This document shows, one piece after another, positions 25,761 to 33,677 of a stretch of DNA of 64,000 nt. The position numbers were made by a program, and so were the translations under genes. The stretch lies in assembly GCA_016703665.1 (NCBI GenBank), contig JADJBS010000015.1, positions 123,834 to 187,833 of the forward strand, read 5' to 3'. Source of the DNA: Candidatus Defluviibacillus avedoerensis (lineage in GTDB: Bacteria > Pseudomonadota > Gammaproteobacteria > Burkholderiales > Burkholderiaceae_C). Position 1 is the first letter of the stretch. Every line of letters starts with the position of its first letter. Under the pieces are notes generated by a model. The model worked only from the letters and a program-made list of their open reading frames with translations, did no database searches and was not told where the DNA came from.

Positions 25761-27917
25761 TTACTTGGCGATGGCAGTACCACCCGAGGCTGGTGTGGTT
25801 GCAGGTGCCACCATCGCGGCAGGTGCATGCGCTGCTGGCGCTGGAGCTTCACCACCATGAACTTTCATCACCAGTGGCACGATCAACAGGGCCACGATGT
25901 TGATGATCTTGATCAGTGGGTTAACGGCGGGGCCTGCTGTATCTTTGTACGGGTCACCCACCGTGTCGCCTGTGACAGCTGCCTTGTGGGCTTCAGAGCC
26001 TTTGCCACCGTGGTTGCCATCTTCAATGTACTTCTTGGCGTTGTCCCATGCACCACCACCGGTACACATGGAAATGGCCACGAACAAGCCAGTGACGATG
26101 GTGCCCATCAGCAAGCCGCCAAGTGCCTTAGGCCCGAGGATCAAGCCCACCAGCAGCGGCACCACGACAGGTAGCAGGGAGGGGATCATCATTTCCTTGA
26201 TGGCCGCTGTGGTCAACATGTCCACTGCCTTGCCGTATTCTGGCTTTGCCGTACCTTCCATGATGCCCTTGATCTCGCGGAACTGACGGCGAACTTCGAC
26301 CACGACCGAGCCCGCAGCGCGGCCGACGGCTTCCATGGCCATCGCGCCAAAGAGGTAGGGAATCAAGCCGCCGATAAACAGGCCAACAATCACAAGCGGG
26401 TCAGACAGGTCAAAGCTGATCGCTTTGCCAAAACCTTCCAGTTTATGAGTGTAGTCAGCAAACAGCACCAGAGAAGCCAAGCCAGCAGAACCAATGGCAT
26501 AGCCTTTTGTCACGGCCTTGGTGGTGTTGCCCACAGCGTCCAATGGGTCGGTGATGTCGCGAACCTCCTTGGGCATTTCTGACATTTCAGCAATGCCACC
26601 CGCGTTGTCTGTGATAGGACCATAGGCGTCCAGTGCCACCACGATACCGGCCATGCTCAGCATGGAGGTCGCAGCGACCGCGATGCCGTACAGGCCACCC
26701 AAAGAGTAGGAGGCCATGATGGCAATTGAGACAAAAATCACTGGCCAAGCGGTGGAGCGCATCGATACACCCAGGCCTGCAATGATGTTCGTACCGTGAC
26801 CTGTTGTCGATGCCTGAGCAATGTGTTGCACGGGTGAATACTGGGTACCGGTGTAAAACTCGGTGATCCATACCAACGCGGCAGTCAGCACCAAGCCAAC
26901 GGCGCAGGCACCAAACAGCTTCATGGTGGCACCTGTGCCACCCAAAGCGTTGTCTGGAATCAGCCATTGCGTCACAAAGAAAAACGCAACCAGCGACAAA
27001 ACGCCAGCGACGGCCAAACCCTTGTAAAGCGCGGGCATCACATTCTTCATGCCAGGAGAGGCCTTGACGAACGAGCAACCGATTATGGACGCGATGATGG
27101 AAACACCACCCAAGGCCAATGGATACAGTACCGCGTTGGTTGGGGCGGCGGTAATCAGCAACGCTCCCAGCACCATGGTGGCAATCAGCGTGACCGCGTA
27201 GGTTTCAAACAGATCAGCTGCCATACCGGCGCAATCACCCACGTTGTCACCCACGTTGTCGGCGATCACGGCGGGGTTGCGTGGGTCGTCTTCAGGGATG
27301 CCAGCTTCTACCTTACCGACCAAGTCAGCGCCAACGTCGGCACCTTTGGTGAAAATACCACCACCCAGACGGGCAAAGATTGAGATCAGGGACGAACCGA
27401 AGGCAAAGCCAATCAGCGGGTTGAGCAGGGTGGCCAGATTCTTGTCTGGTGTGAAATTGCCGTTGCCGACCAGGAACCAGTAAAAACCAGTCACACCCAG
27501 TAGACCCAGTCCAACCACCAGCATCCCTGTGATCGCACCGCCACGGAAGGCTACATCCAGAGCTGGGCCAATCCCTTTGGTGGCTGCTTGGGCTGTACGA
27601 ACATTGGCACGAACGGATACGTTCATGCCGATGAAGCCGCATGCGCCAGACAGGAATGCGCCGATCACGAAGCCCACTGCGGTTTGCCCGTCAAGGAAGA
27701 TGCCAATCAGAACAGCGAGAATCACGCCGACGACCGAGATAGTCTTGTATTGACGAGCGAGGTAGGCCGCAGCGCCTGTTTGAATCGCTGCCGCAATCTC
27801 TTGCATGCGGGCGTTACCCGCGTCCTGGGAAAGAATCCAATTGCGTGCCCAGAAACCGTATCCAACGGCTACCAGACCGCAAACCAGCGCCAATATCAGC
27901 GCAGAGTTACCAGCCAT
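25761..27917 (-). CDS. hppA: K+-independent membrane H+-translocating pyrophosphatase
   Basis: HppA hydrolyses PPi and pumps protons across the inner membrane. The ATG at 27917 is preceded by GGAGA, which favours it over a start 48 codons upstream; this gives 718 residues and about 16 membrane helices. The PPi-binding loops are present: KGADVGADLVGKVEAGIPED, DPRNPAVIADNVGDNVGD and the C-terminal DTVGDPYKDTAGPAVNPLIK. GNTTKAVTKG carries Lys where K+-dependent enzymes have Ala (GNTTAA), so this is the K+-independent class. A 25-residue Ala/Pro-rich tail follows. The gene is divergent from the soluble pyrophosphatase gene and has a structured leader. Confidence 0.95.
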   Translation of the reverse strand: MAGNSALILALVCGLVAVGYGFWARNWILSQDAGNARMQEIAAAIQTGAAAYLARQYKTISVVGVILAVLIGIFLDGQTAVGFVIGAFLSGACGFIGMNVSVRANVRTAQAATKGIGPALDVAFRGGAITGMLVVGLGLLGVTGFYWFLVGNGNFTPDKNLATLLNPLIGFAFGSSLISIFARLGGGIFTKGADVGADLVGKVEAGIPEDDPRNPAVIADNVGDNVGDCAGMAADLFETYAVTLIATMVLGALLITAAPTNAVLYPLALGGVSIIASIIGCSFVKASPGMKNVMPALYKGLAVAGVLSLVAFFFVTQWLIPDNALGGTGATMKLFGACAVGLVLTAALVWITEFYTGTQYSPVQHIAQASTTGHGTNIIAGLGVSMRSTAWPVIFVSIAIMASYSLGGLYGIAVAATSMLSMAGIVVALDAYGPITDNAGGIAEMSEMPKEVRDITDPLDAVGNTTKAVTKGYAIGSAGLASLVLFADYTHKLEGFGKAISFDLSDPLVIVGLFIGGLIPYLFGAMAMEAVGRAAGSVVVEVRRQFREIKGIMEGTAKPEYGKAVDMLTTAAIKEMMIPSLLPVVVPLLVGLILGPKALGGLLMGTIVTGLFVAISMCTGGGAWDNAKKYIEDGNHGGKGSEAHKAAVTGDTVGDPYKDTAGPAVNPLIKIINIVALLIVPLVMKVHGGEAPAPAAHAPAAMVAPATTPASGGTAIAK

Positions 27918-27940
27918 GTGTGTTTCTCCTTCATGTTGTG

Positions 27941-28017
27941 TCGCGAGTGAGGGGTAACGCGAACAAGGATCGATTACCCCGCTGCGTTGCTTCCTCGCGA
28001 TCTCTCCATAAGGGGAG
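27941..28017 (-). promoter_or_regulatory. Structured 5' leader of hppA
   Basis: Between 24 and 100 bases before the hppA ATG, several perfect pairings occur: CTCTCC/GGGGAG (28002-28017), an outer stem TCGCGAG/CTCGCGA (27941-27947 with 27994-28000), and an inner stem GGGGTAA/TTACCCC (27951-27957 with 27974-27980). AACGC/GCGTT (27956-27960 with 27984-27988) can form instead of the inner stem. This much nested, partly alternative pairing in a short leader is unusual and may be a cis-regulatory RNA. I do not recognise a known riboswitch class. Confidence 0.5.
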
Positions 28018-28150
28018 GGCGATTGGCCAACGAGCGGAATATACGCTCTAAACCGTGACAAAACTGGCGCAAAAGGCTCAGTTGAAAGCTTCCGTTCAGT
28101 AAAATGCGGGTTAATCCTGATCTACATCAACTCAACAAATCGCACTCCAC

Positions 28151-28690
28151 ATGTCCTTAGACAACGTCAAGCCTGGCAGCAATATTCCCGATTCATTCAA
28201 TGTGATCATTGAGATCCCCATGAATGCTGACCCCGTCAAGTACGAGGTGGACAAAGAGTCTGGTGCTATTTTTGTGGATCGCTTCATGAGCACGTCCATG
28301 CACTACCCCACCAATTATGGCTACGTCCCAAAGACCATCAGTGGTGACGGTGACCCTGTTGACGTGCTGGTGGTTACCCCCGTTCCCCTGATTCCTGGCG
28401 TGGTGGTGCAGTGCCGCCCCATCGGTATCCTGAAGATGCAAGACGAAGCTGGCGAAGACGGCAAAGTGTTGGCTGTACCCATCAACAAGATCCTGTCGCT
28501 CTACAGCCGCTGGGAAAAACCCGAAGATCTTCAACCCTTGCGCCTGAAGACCATTGCCCACTTTTTTGAACATTACAAAGATCTGGAAGAAGGTAAATGG
28601 GTCAAGATCTTGGGCTGGGAAGGCCCGGAATCCGCCAAGAAAGAAATCATGGACGGTATTGCCAATTACAACAAGTTGCAAAAAATCTGA
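28151..28690 (+). CDS. ppa: Soluble inorganic pyrophosphatase (family I)
   Basis: A 179-residue cytoplasmic family I pyrophosphatase that hydrolyses PPi and pulls biosynthetic reactions forward. Conserved residues include the substrate/metal region KYEVDKESGAIFVDRFM, the signature DGDPVDVLVV (near residue 66, metal-binding Asp) and the EDGKVLAVP and HFFEHYKDLE segments. It is transcribed away from the proton-pumping pyrophosphatase gene, so both PPi-consuming enzymes share one 233-base divergent control region. A strong terminator follows. Confidence 0.96.
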   Translation: MSLDNVKPGSNIPDSFNVIIEIPMNADPVKYEVDKESGAIFVDRFMSTSMHYPTNYGYVPKTISGDGDPVDVLVVTPVPLIPGVVVQCRPIGILKMQDEAGEDGKVLAVPINKILSLYSRWEKPEDLQPLRLKTIAHFFEHYKDLEEGKWVKILGWEGPESAKKEIMDGIANYNKLQKI

Positions 28691-28708
28691 TTTTTCAAAA
28701 TGCCTTTG

Positions 28709-28737
28709 AAAAGCCCGCTTTACTGCGGGCTTTTTTT
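28709..28737 (+). terminator. Terminator of ppa
   Basis: AAAGCCCGC and GCGGGCTTT pair around a TTTACT loop and run directly into T7. It lies 20 bases past the ppa stop. Confidence 0.9.
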
Positions 28738-28846
28738 GTAGGCGCGTGCTTGCCGGGAACGTACTTTAAGTGGCTTTGATGGCAGTCAACGCAGCACCAA
28801 AGCGTGCGCGGTAAACTGCAGGCATTTCCACTCTAAAGAGGCAAGC

Positions 28847-29269
28847 ATGAAAATTCTTCTCGCAGTCGATGGCAGCAAATACACAAAGAAAATGTTGGCA
28901 TACCTGACGACGCATGAGACCCTTTGCAATCCCCAGAATGAGTACGTGATGCTTACGGTGCAGCCGACATTGCCCCCCCATGTCCGCAGCACCATTGGCA
29001 AAGAGATGGTCGAAAAGTTCCAGCATGAAGACGCTGAAAAAGTGCTGGCGCCTGTGTCTAAGTTCCTCTTGCGCCATGGCATTCAAGCCCAAGGTACCTG
29101 GAAGGTTGGGCAACCAGGTGAATGCATCGCCAAGGCTGCTGACTCTGGCAAGTTCGACATGGTTGTGATGGGGTCACATGGTCACAGCGCGTTTGCCAAT
29201 CTGGTGATGGGTTCAGTTGCAACCCAGGTTCTGGCGCATTGCAGCACCCCCGTACTGCTGGTGCGCTAA
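28847..29269 (+). CDS. Universal stress protein (UspA family)
   Basis: A 140-residue single-domain universal stress protein, a cytoplasmic dimer of the adenine-nucleotide alpha hydrolase fold. It opens with MKILLAVDGSKYTKKML (nucleotide-binding Asp). Near residue 106 it carries the full ATP-binding motif G-x2-G-x9-G-S in MVVMGSHGHSAFANLVMGSV, then TQVLAHCSTPVLLVR. It therefore belongs to the ATP-binding class. It is monocistronic between the ppa terminator and a convergent hydrolase gene; regulators are not evident. Confidence 0.9.
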   Translation: MKILLAVDGSKYTKKMLAYLTTHETLCNPQNEYVMLTVQPTLPPHVRSTIGKEMVEKFQHEDAEKVLAPVSKFLLRHGIQAQGTWKVGQPGECIAKAADSGKFDMVVMGSHGHSAFANLVMGSVATQVLAHCSTPVLLVR

Positions 29270-29304
29270 TCACTGTCGCCGATAGCTCCAGGTACTTTTC
29301 AGCT

Positions 29305-30174
29305 TCACGCGGGCTTGGGTTCAGCACGGTTTGGGAAGAACAAGCCGTGCAGCTTGCCTGAACGCTTGAACGGTTGCCAGTCGTTGACCGGTTGTGCCAG
29401 ACGGTCCGCGACGATCCACCAGGCGGTCGGATTCATGCCAATGCCGATATGGCTGGCCAAAACCTCAATGTTTTCAATGTTGCCGTTATGTTTCTGTTTA
29501 GGCTGGATGCTGCACTTCCAGGCAACAACGCCATCAGTTCGTGAGTAGATAGAGGTCGTCGGGACCGACGGAGATCTCTCCAGCTCGAAACTCTGCATCT
29601 CTTCATCTACTTTGCGGCCTCGGGTCATTTCATAGACTCGCCAGGCATTGGTGCTTCGTGGTGATCCGACGAAGGGCGTTCCCAATGTGATCACCAGACG
29701 CACTTTGTCTGGCATGAGTTTGGCCAATTCACGGGCATACACCCCACCCAGACTCCATCCAATCAGACTGACCTTTCGGTTGCCTGAGGACTCATACAAC
29801 TCAGTGATTTGGGCAACGGCAGCGGCCAGAACGCCAGCCCGTGGACCAAAGTTATGGCCTTGATTCCAGCCGCTGACCTTGTAATTGAGCGATTCCAGGT
29901 AGTGCCGTAATGGCAGTGTAGAAGCATCACTTGCAGACAAGCCCGGAAAAACCAACACCGCATGGCCGTCACCCTTGGGTGCGCGTTGGAGTACGGGCCA
30001 GGCTGGAACAACCGATCCCAACTCCCACATGGCGCGCCATTCCAGCGCCATCAGCAGCCAGTTGGGCGCTGGTGAGTCTGAGTGAAAAGAGGGAAACATC
30101 TGGCTGAATCGAGTCATGTTGAAGGGCTTTTCGAAGCGAAAGCACAAAAGCATTGACAGTAGCACCGGAGCCAC
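29305..30174 (-). CDS. Alpha/beta-hydrolase, lipase-like
   Basis: An alpha/beta-hydrolase of 289 residues from the first in-frame start, or 270 from the ATG at 30117 (MTRFSQMFPSF). The oxyanion region is HAVLVFPGLSASD. The nucleophile elbow is IGWSLGGVYAREL (GxSxG with Ser near residue 152), followed by TLGTPFVGSP. Asp of SRTDGVVAWKC and His of LASHIGIGMNP are plausible remaining triad members. The long hydrophobic start in the longer form could be a membrane anchor. It converges with the universal stress gene and is divergent from cheW. Substrate unknown; triacylglycerol or polyester lipase activity is possible. Confidence 0.78.
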   Translation of the reverse strand: MAPVLLSMLLCFRFEKPFNMTRFSQMFPSFHSDSPAPNWLLMALEWRAMWELGSVVPAWPVLQRAPKGDGHAVLVFPGLSASDASTLPLRHYLESLNYKVSGWNQGHNFGPRAGVLAAAVAQITELYESSGNRKVSLIGWSLGGVYARELAKLMPDKVRLVITLGTPFVGSPRSTNAWRVYEMTRGRKVDEEMQSFELERSPSVPTTSIYSRTDGVVAWKCSIQPKQKHNGNIENIEVLASHIGIGMNPTAWWIVADRLAQPVNDWQPFKRSGKLHGLFFPNRAEPKPA

Positions 30175-30339
30175 CAGATGTAGACCCTGACGCAGCGATT
30201 TAGAGTGGGCAACCTTCCATTTCCGTCACCAATGCGACGGCTTGATCTGAAAACCCGGGCGACAGCACGGGATATCCGTCAAGGCAACCCTGAAATGGCG
30301 ATTAGGGCTACAGTACTTGAATGAAGCAAAGGGCTCAAA

Positions 30340-30867
30340 ATGAACATTCCAGGTGACAGCGCTTCGGCATTTCGTAACGCAGACACGCGCAAAGTGGTTG
30401 CCGCGGTGGAAAAGGCCCGCGAATACCTGACGTTTCGCCTGGGGGGAGAGGAGTACGGCATCGACATCCTGGCCGTACAGGAGATTCGTTCTTACGAATC
30501 TCCCACCCGATTGGCCAATGCGCCCAGTTTCATCAAAGGCGTGATCAACCTTCGCGGGGTGATCGTGCCGATTGTGGATTTGCGCGTCAAACTCGGTTGC
30601 GATTCGGCCGACTACAACGACTTCACGGTGGTCATCGTCTTGAATGTTAACGGTACCGAGATTGGCACCGTCGTGGACGGTGTGTCCGATGTGGTTGCAT
30701 TGACCGAGTCAGCCATCAAGGCGTCGCCCCAGTTTCAGGGCCACGTAGACTCCAGTTTCATCACCGGAATTGCCAAGTTGGGGGACCGCATGCTGGTGAT
30801 CATGGACATCCGGTCGCTGATGAGCAGCGAGGAAATGGGCATGCTTTTGAAAGTCTCCAAGTCTTGA
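30340..30867 (+). CDS. cheW: CheW-like chemotaxis coupling protein, orphan
   Basis: A 175-residue CheW-domain protein. CheW links chemoreceptors to the CheA kinase at the inner membrane. The domain fills residues 28-170 (REYLTFRLGGEEYGIDILAV, APSFIKGVINLRGVIVPIVD, VVDGVSDVVAL, LVIMDIRSLM), with a 27-residue N-terminal tail. No cheA, receptor or flagellar gene is in the window. The gene stands alone, divergent from a hydrolase gene and convergent with a GNAT-like gene 17 bases away. It is probably an accessory coupling protein for a remote chemosensory cluster. Confidence 0.9.
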   Translation: MNIPGDSASAFRNADTRKVVAAVEKAREYLTFRLGGEEYGIDILAVQEIRSYESPTRLANAPSFIKGVINLRGVIVPIVDLRVKLGCDSADYNDFTVVIVLNVNGTEIGTVVDGVSDVVALTESAIKASPQFQGHVDSSFITGIAKLGDRMLVIMDIRSLMSSEEMGMLLKVSKS

Positions 30868-30884
30868 GTCTGCCCAGCCGAATG

Positions 30885-32075
30885 CTAAGTGTTTGACTTG
30901 AACGGGCTGCGGACCTGCAGGTGATCCAGGTAACCTTGGATACCGTTTTCTTCACGTGCCAAAAACCGATCCACCGCATCTGCAAAAGAAGGGTGAGCCA
31001 GCCAATGTGCTGAACTGGTTTTGACAGGTAGCAGTGCCCTGGCCATTTTGTGTTCGCCTTGCGCGCCGCCTTCAAACCGCTCATAGCCATGGGCAATACA
31101 CCAGTTAAGCGGCTGGTAATAGCAAGCTTCGAAATGAAGGCAGTCCACCCGCTCTAACGCACCCCAATAGCGACCATAAGCGACACCACCGCCCATTGCA
31201 TAAGGGTTTATTGCTATCAAACTTGATGCGATGGGTTTGCCGTTCCGCTCTGCAATGAAAAGCAACCAGTTCTCTGCCATGGTTTCGGCCATGTGTCTGA
31301 AAAAATCCCGCGTCAGATAGGGCGCGTTGCCGTGCTCTAGGTAGGTCTGCTCATAGCACTGGTAAAAAAAGTCCCAGTCATGGCCGATTATTTGCGCTCC
31401 CCTGGAATGGCGGAACACAACCCCCGCTTGAGCAACCTTGCGTCGTTCTTGCCGGATTTTCTTGCGTTTTTCCTGACTCAGGGTGGCGAGAAAATCATCA
31501 AAGCTCGTATAACTGGGTGACGGGTTGTTCCAGTGAAACTGCACCGTATGACGCGACATCAATCCGGTATCGCTACAGGTTTGCAAATCCGCTTTTGATG
31601 CAAACAGCACGTGGAGCGAAGACAACCCCTGCGAATCACACCATTGAACAGTGGCCTTGAGCAGTGCCTGACCTGCGTCAGTGCCTCTGGCGAGTAAGCG
31701 GGGGCCTGGCACAGGCGTGAACGGGACTGCAATCACCGCCTTGGGGTAATAGGCCAGGCCGTGCTGGTCATAGGCCTGAGCCCACGCAAAATCAAACACA
31801 TACTCGCCATACGAGTGGGATTTGACGTAAACCATGCATGCGGCGTGCATAACTCCGCCGTTCCAAATGGTGACAGCATGGGCTGCCCAGCCTGTCTTGC
31901 GGGTCGCGCTGCCACTCAACTCCAAGGCGGCAAGGTATTCAAACCGCATGAAAGGGTAGGCATTCTCGTTAATTTCAAGCAAATCGTTCCACGGTTTGTG
32001 CAATGCAGCAGCGTCATGGGTAAACGGCTTGGAATAGATAACAACTTCAAACGTCGGTTTCTGGGGCATGACCAA
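30885..32075 (-). CDS. GNAT-fold protein of the COG3146/DUF482 family
   Basis: A 396-residue protein of the COG3146 (DUF482) family, sometimes called peptidoglycan/peptidogalycan-biosynthesis-like and built from GNAT folds. Recognisable pieces are NENAYPFMRFEYLAALELSG near the start, LSQEKRKKIRQERRKV in the middle and CIAHGYERFEGGAQGEHKMA with RALLPVKTSSAHWL towards the end. FemAB-like acyltransferases share this architecture, so an aminoacyl or acyl transfer is plausible; no substrate has been fixed for the family. A second start lies at 32069. It is divergent from the amidase gene, and a GCTAT-N7 palindrome relic lies inside. Confidence 0.8.
   Translation of the reverse strand: MVMPQKPTFEVVIYSKPFTHDAAALHKPWNDLLEINENAYPFMRFEYLAALELSGSATRKTGWAAHAVTIWNGGVMHAACMVYVKSHSYGEYVFDFAWAQAYDQHGLAYYPKAVIAVPFTPVPGPRLLARGTDAGQALLKATVQWCDSQGLSSLHVLFASKADLQTCSDTGLMSRHTVQFHWNNPSPSYTSFDDFLATLSQEKRKKIRQERRKVAQAGVVFRHSRGAQIIGHDWDFFYQCYEQTYLEHGNAPYLTRDFFRHMAETMAENWLLFIAERNGKPIASSLIAINPYAMGGGVAYGRYWGALERVDCLHFEACYYQPLNWCIAHGYERFEGGAQGEHKMARALLPVKTSSAHWLAHPSFADAVDRFLAREENGIQGYLDHLQVRSPFKSNT
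31213..31229. repeat. Degenerate GCTAT-N7-GATGC palindrome
   Basis: GCTATCAAACTTGATGC within the COG3146-family gene has the 7-base spacer and TTTG/CAAA core of the window's GCTAY-N7-RTAGC family; the right arm matches only in part. Confidence 0.3.
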
Positions 32076-32158
32076 AGCTTACACACTACGGGTAAACCAG
32101 ATCTGTAAATTACCGTTTTTTGCTAAATCAGTCCCTAACCAAGCCAGACAATGCTGAC

Positions 32159-33601
32159 ATGACCACGATCACCGACCTTGACGCCGACCAACTCTCAGCA
32201 GCCATTCACGCCAAACAGGTTTCCTGTCGTGAGGTGATGAGCAGTTACCTGGCGCGCATCCACCGCATCAACCCCAAGTTCAACGCCGTCGTTAACCTGG
32301 CACCAGACGATACCCTGCTCGCCCAAGCTGACGAATGCGACGCCGATCTGGCGCGAGGGCTTGACCGGGGCTGGTTGCATGGCATACCTCAGGCCATCAA
32401 GGACACAGGGCATGCCAAGGGCTTCCCAACAACTTACGGTTGTGCCTTACTGAAAGATGCCGTTGCCACACAAGACAGCGTGATGACTGCACGTATGAAG
32501 GACGCAGGCTGCATTGTCATCGGCAAAACCAACATGCCGGAATTCGGCCTGGGATCGCACACCTTCAACGATCTATTCGGTGCGACTGGCAATGCCTGGG
32601 ATGCAAGCGTCAGCGCCGGTGGCTCCAGTGGTGGGGCCGCAGTGGCACTGGCGCAGCGTCTGCTACCGGTGGCGGATGGCTCGGACTTCATGGGCTCGCT
32701 GCGCAACCCGGCTGCCTGGAACCATATCTTCGGCATGCGCCCCAGCCAGGGCCGGGTGCCGTTTTGGCCAGCAAGTGACATGTGGGTGGCGCAGTTGGGC
32801 ACCGAGGGCCCCATGGCCAGAACTGTGAAAGACTTGGCCAAATTGCTGGAGGTCCAATCGGGTTACTCTGCGAATGTCCCTCTGTCAATTTCCAGCCATC
32901 TGAAGCCCTTTGTCCAGCCGTCCGACGCGAATACCCTCAAAGGCAAGCGCATTGGCTGGCTAGGCGACCTGAATGGCTACTTGGCAATGGAAGACGGCAT
33001 CCTGCCAGTCTGTGAACAGGCGCTTCAGCGCTGTGCCGACGCCGGAGCCATCGTCGAACCTATTTCGCTGGGCTTTGACACCCAAGCCTTGTGGTCGGCG
33101 TGGCTGGCCTGGCGCCGTGCGCTCGTTGGGCCCAAAGTGGCTCCTTTGTTGGCGATACCGGGCGCCCGCGACCGGATCAAACCCGAGGCACTCTGGGAGC
33201 ATGACCAGGCAATTTCGCTGAACTTCATGGACTTCATGAAGGCCAGCGAAGTGCGCACGGCGTATCACACGCACTTGCTGTCGCTGTTCGAGCGGTTTGA
33301 TTCGCTGGCCTTGCCGGTGGCCCAAGTCTGGCCGTTTCCCGTTGCGCAGAGGTGGCCTCAGGTGCTAGCGGGCCGAACCATGGATACCTACCACCGGTGG
33401 ATGGAAGTCACCCTGTATGCAACTTTCGGTGGGCTACCTGCCATCAGCGTTCCCGCCGGGTTCCACGCCAATGGAAAGTGGCCAACTGGCTTGCAATTGA
33501 TTGGTCGTCCTCAGGGCGACGCAGACTTGCTGGATCTGGCGGCTGCATATGAATTGACCGCAGCCGAGTTGTTGGCGCGAAAGCCTGCAGAACTCGTCTG
33601 A
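32159..33601 (+). CDS. Amidase signature-family hydrolase
   Basis: A 480-residue amidase of the Ser-cisSer-Lys class, which hydrolyses amide bonds. The signature is complete: Lys in PQAIKDTGHAKGFPT (near residue 82), and the glycine/serine-rich SAGGSSGGAAVALAQRLLPV (near residue 157) that supplies the two serines. DGSDFMGSLRNPAAWN continues the conserved block. The ATG at 32159 gives the natural start; an upstream in-frame start at 32120 has no support. GatB/GatC genes are not adjacent and the protein lacks obvious GatA context, so a catabolic amidase is more likely. It is divergent from the COG3146-family gene. Confidence 0.88.
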   Translation: MTTITDLDADQLSAAIHAKQVSCREVMSSYLARIHRINPKFNAVVNLAPDDTLLAQADECDADLARGLDRGWLHGIPQAIKDTGHAKGFPTTYGCALLKDAVATQDSVMTARMKDAGCIVIGKTNMPEFGLGSHTFNDLFGATGNAWDASVSAGGSSGGAAVALAQRLLPVADGSDFMGSLRNPAAWNHIFGMRPSQGRVPFWPASDMWVAQLGTEGPMARTVKDLAKLLEVQSGYSANVPLSISSHLKPFVQPSDANTLKGKRIGWLGDLNGYLAMEDGILPVCEQALQRCADAGAIVEPISLGFDTQALWSAWLAWRRALVGPKVAPLLAIPGARDRIKPEALWEHDQAISLNFMDFMKASEVRTAYHTHLLSLFERFDSLALPVAQVWPFPVAQRWPQVLAGRTMDTYHRWMEVTLYATFGGLPAISVPAGFHANGKWPTGLQLIGRPQGDADLLDLAAAYELTAAELLARKPAELV

Positions 33602-33626
33602 GCGCTGGGTCGCGCGTTATGGGTAG

Positions 33627-33669
33627 AGGGCGATGACATAATCGTCTGCATTGCTGTCAGCCTCTTTTT
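33627..33669 (+). terminator. Possible terminator after the amidase gene
   Basis: AGAGG-gcga-TGAC can pair with GTCA-g-CCTCT with an internal loop, followed by T6, within the 76 bases between the amidase stop and nadE. The stem is interrupted, so the call is weak. Confidence 0.35.
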
Positions 33670-33677
33670 TGTTACCC

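Noticed and set aside
32088..32122. Hairpin ACGG(G)TAA/TTACCGT with T6 between two divergent genes, before the amidase
   Set aside because: Bulged 7-base stem with a 14-base loop and no leader frame; too weak to call an attenuator.
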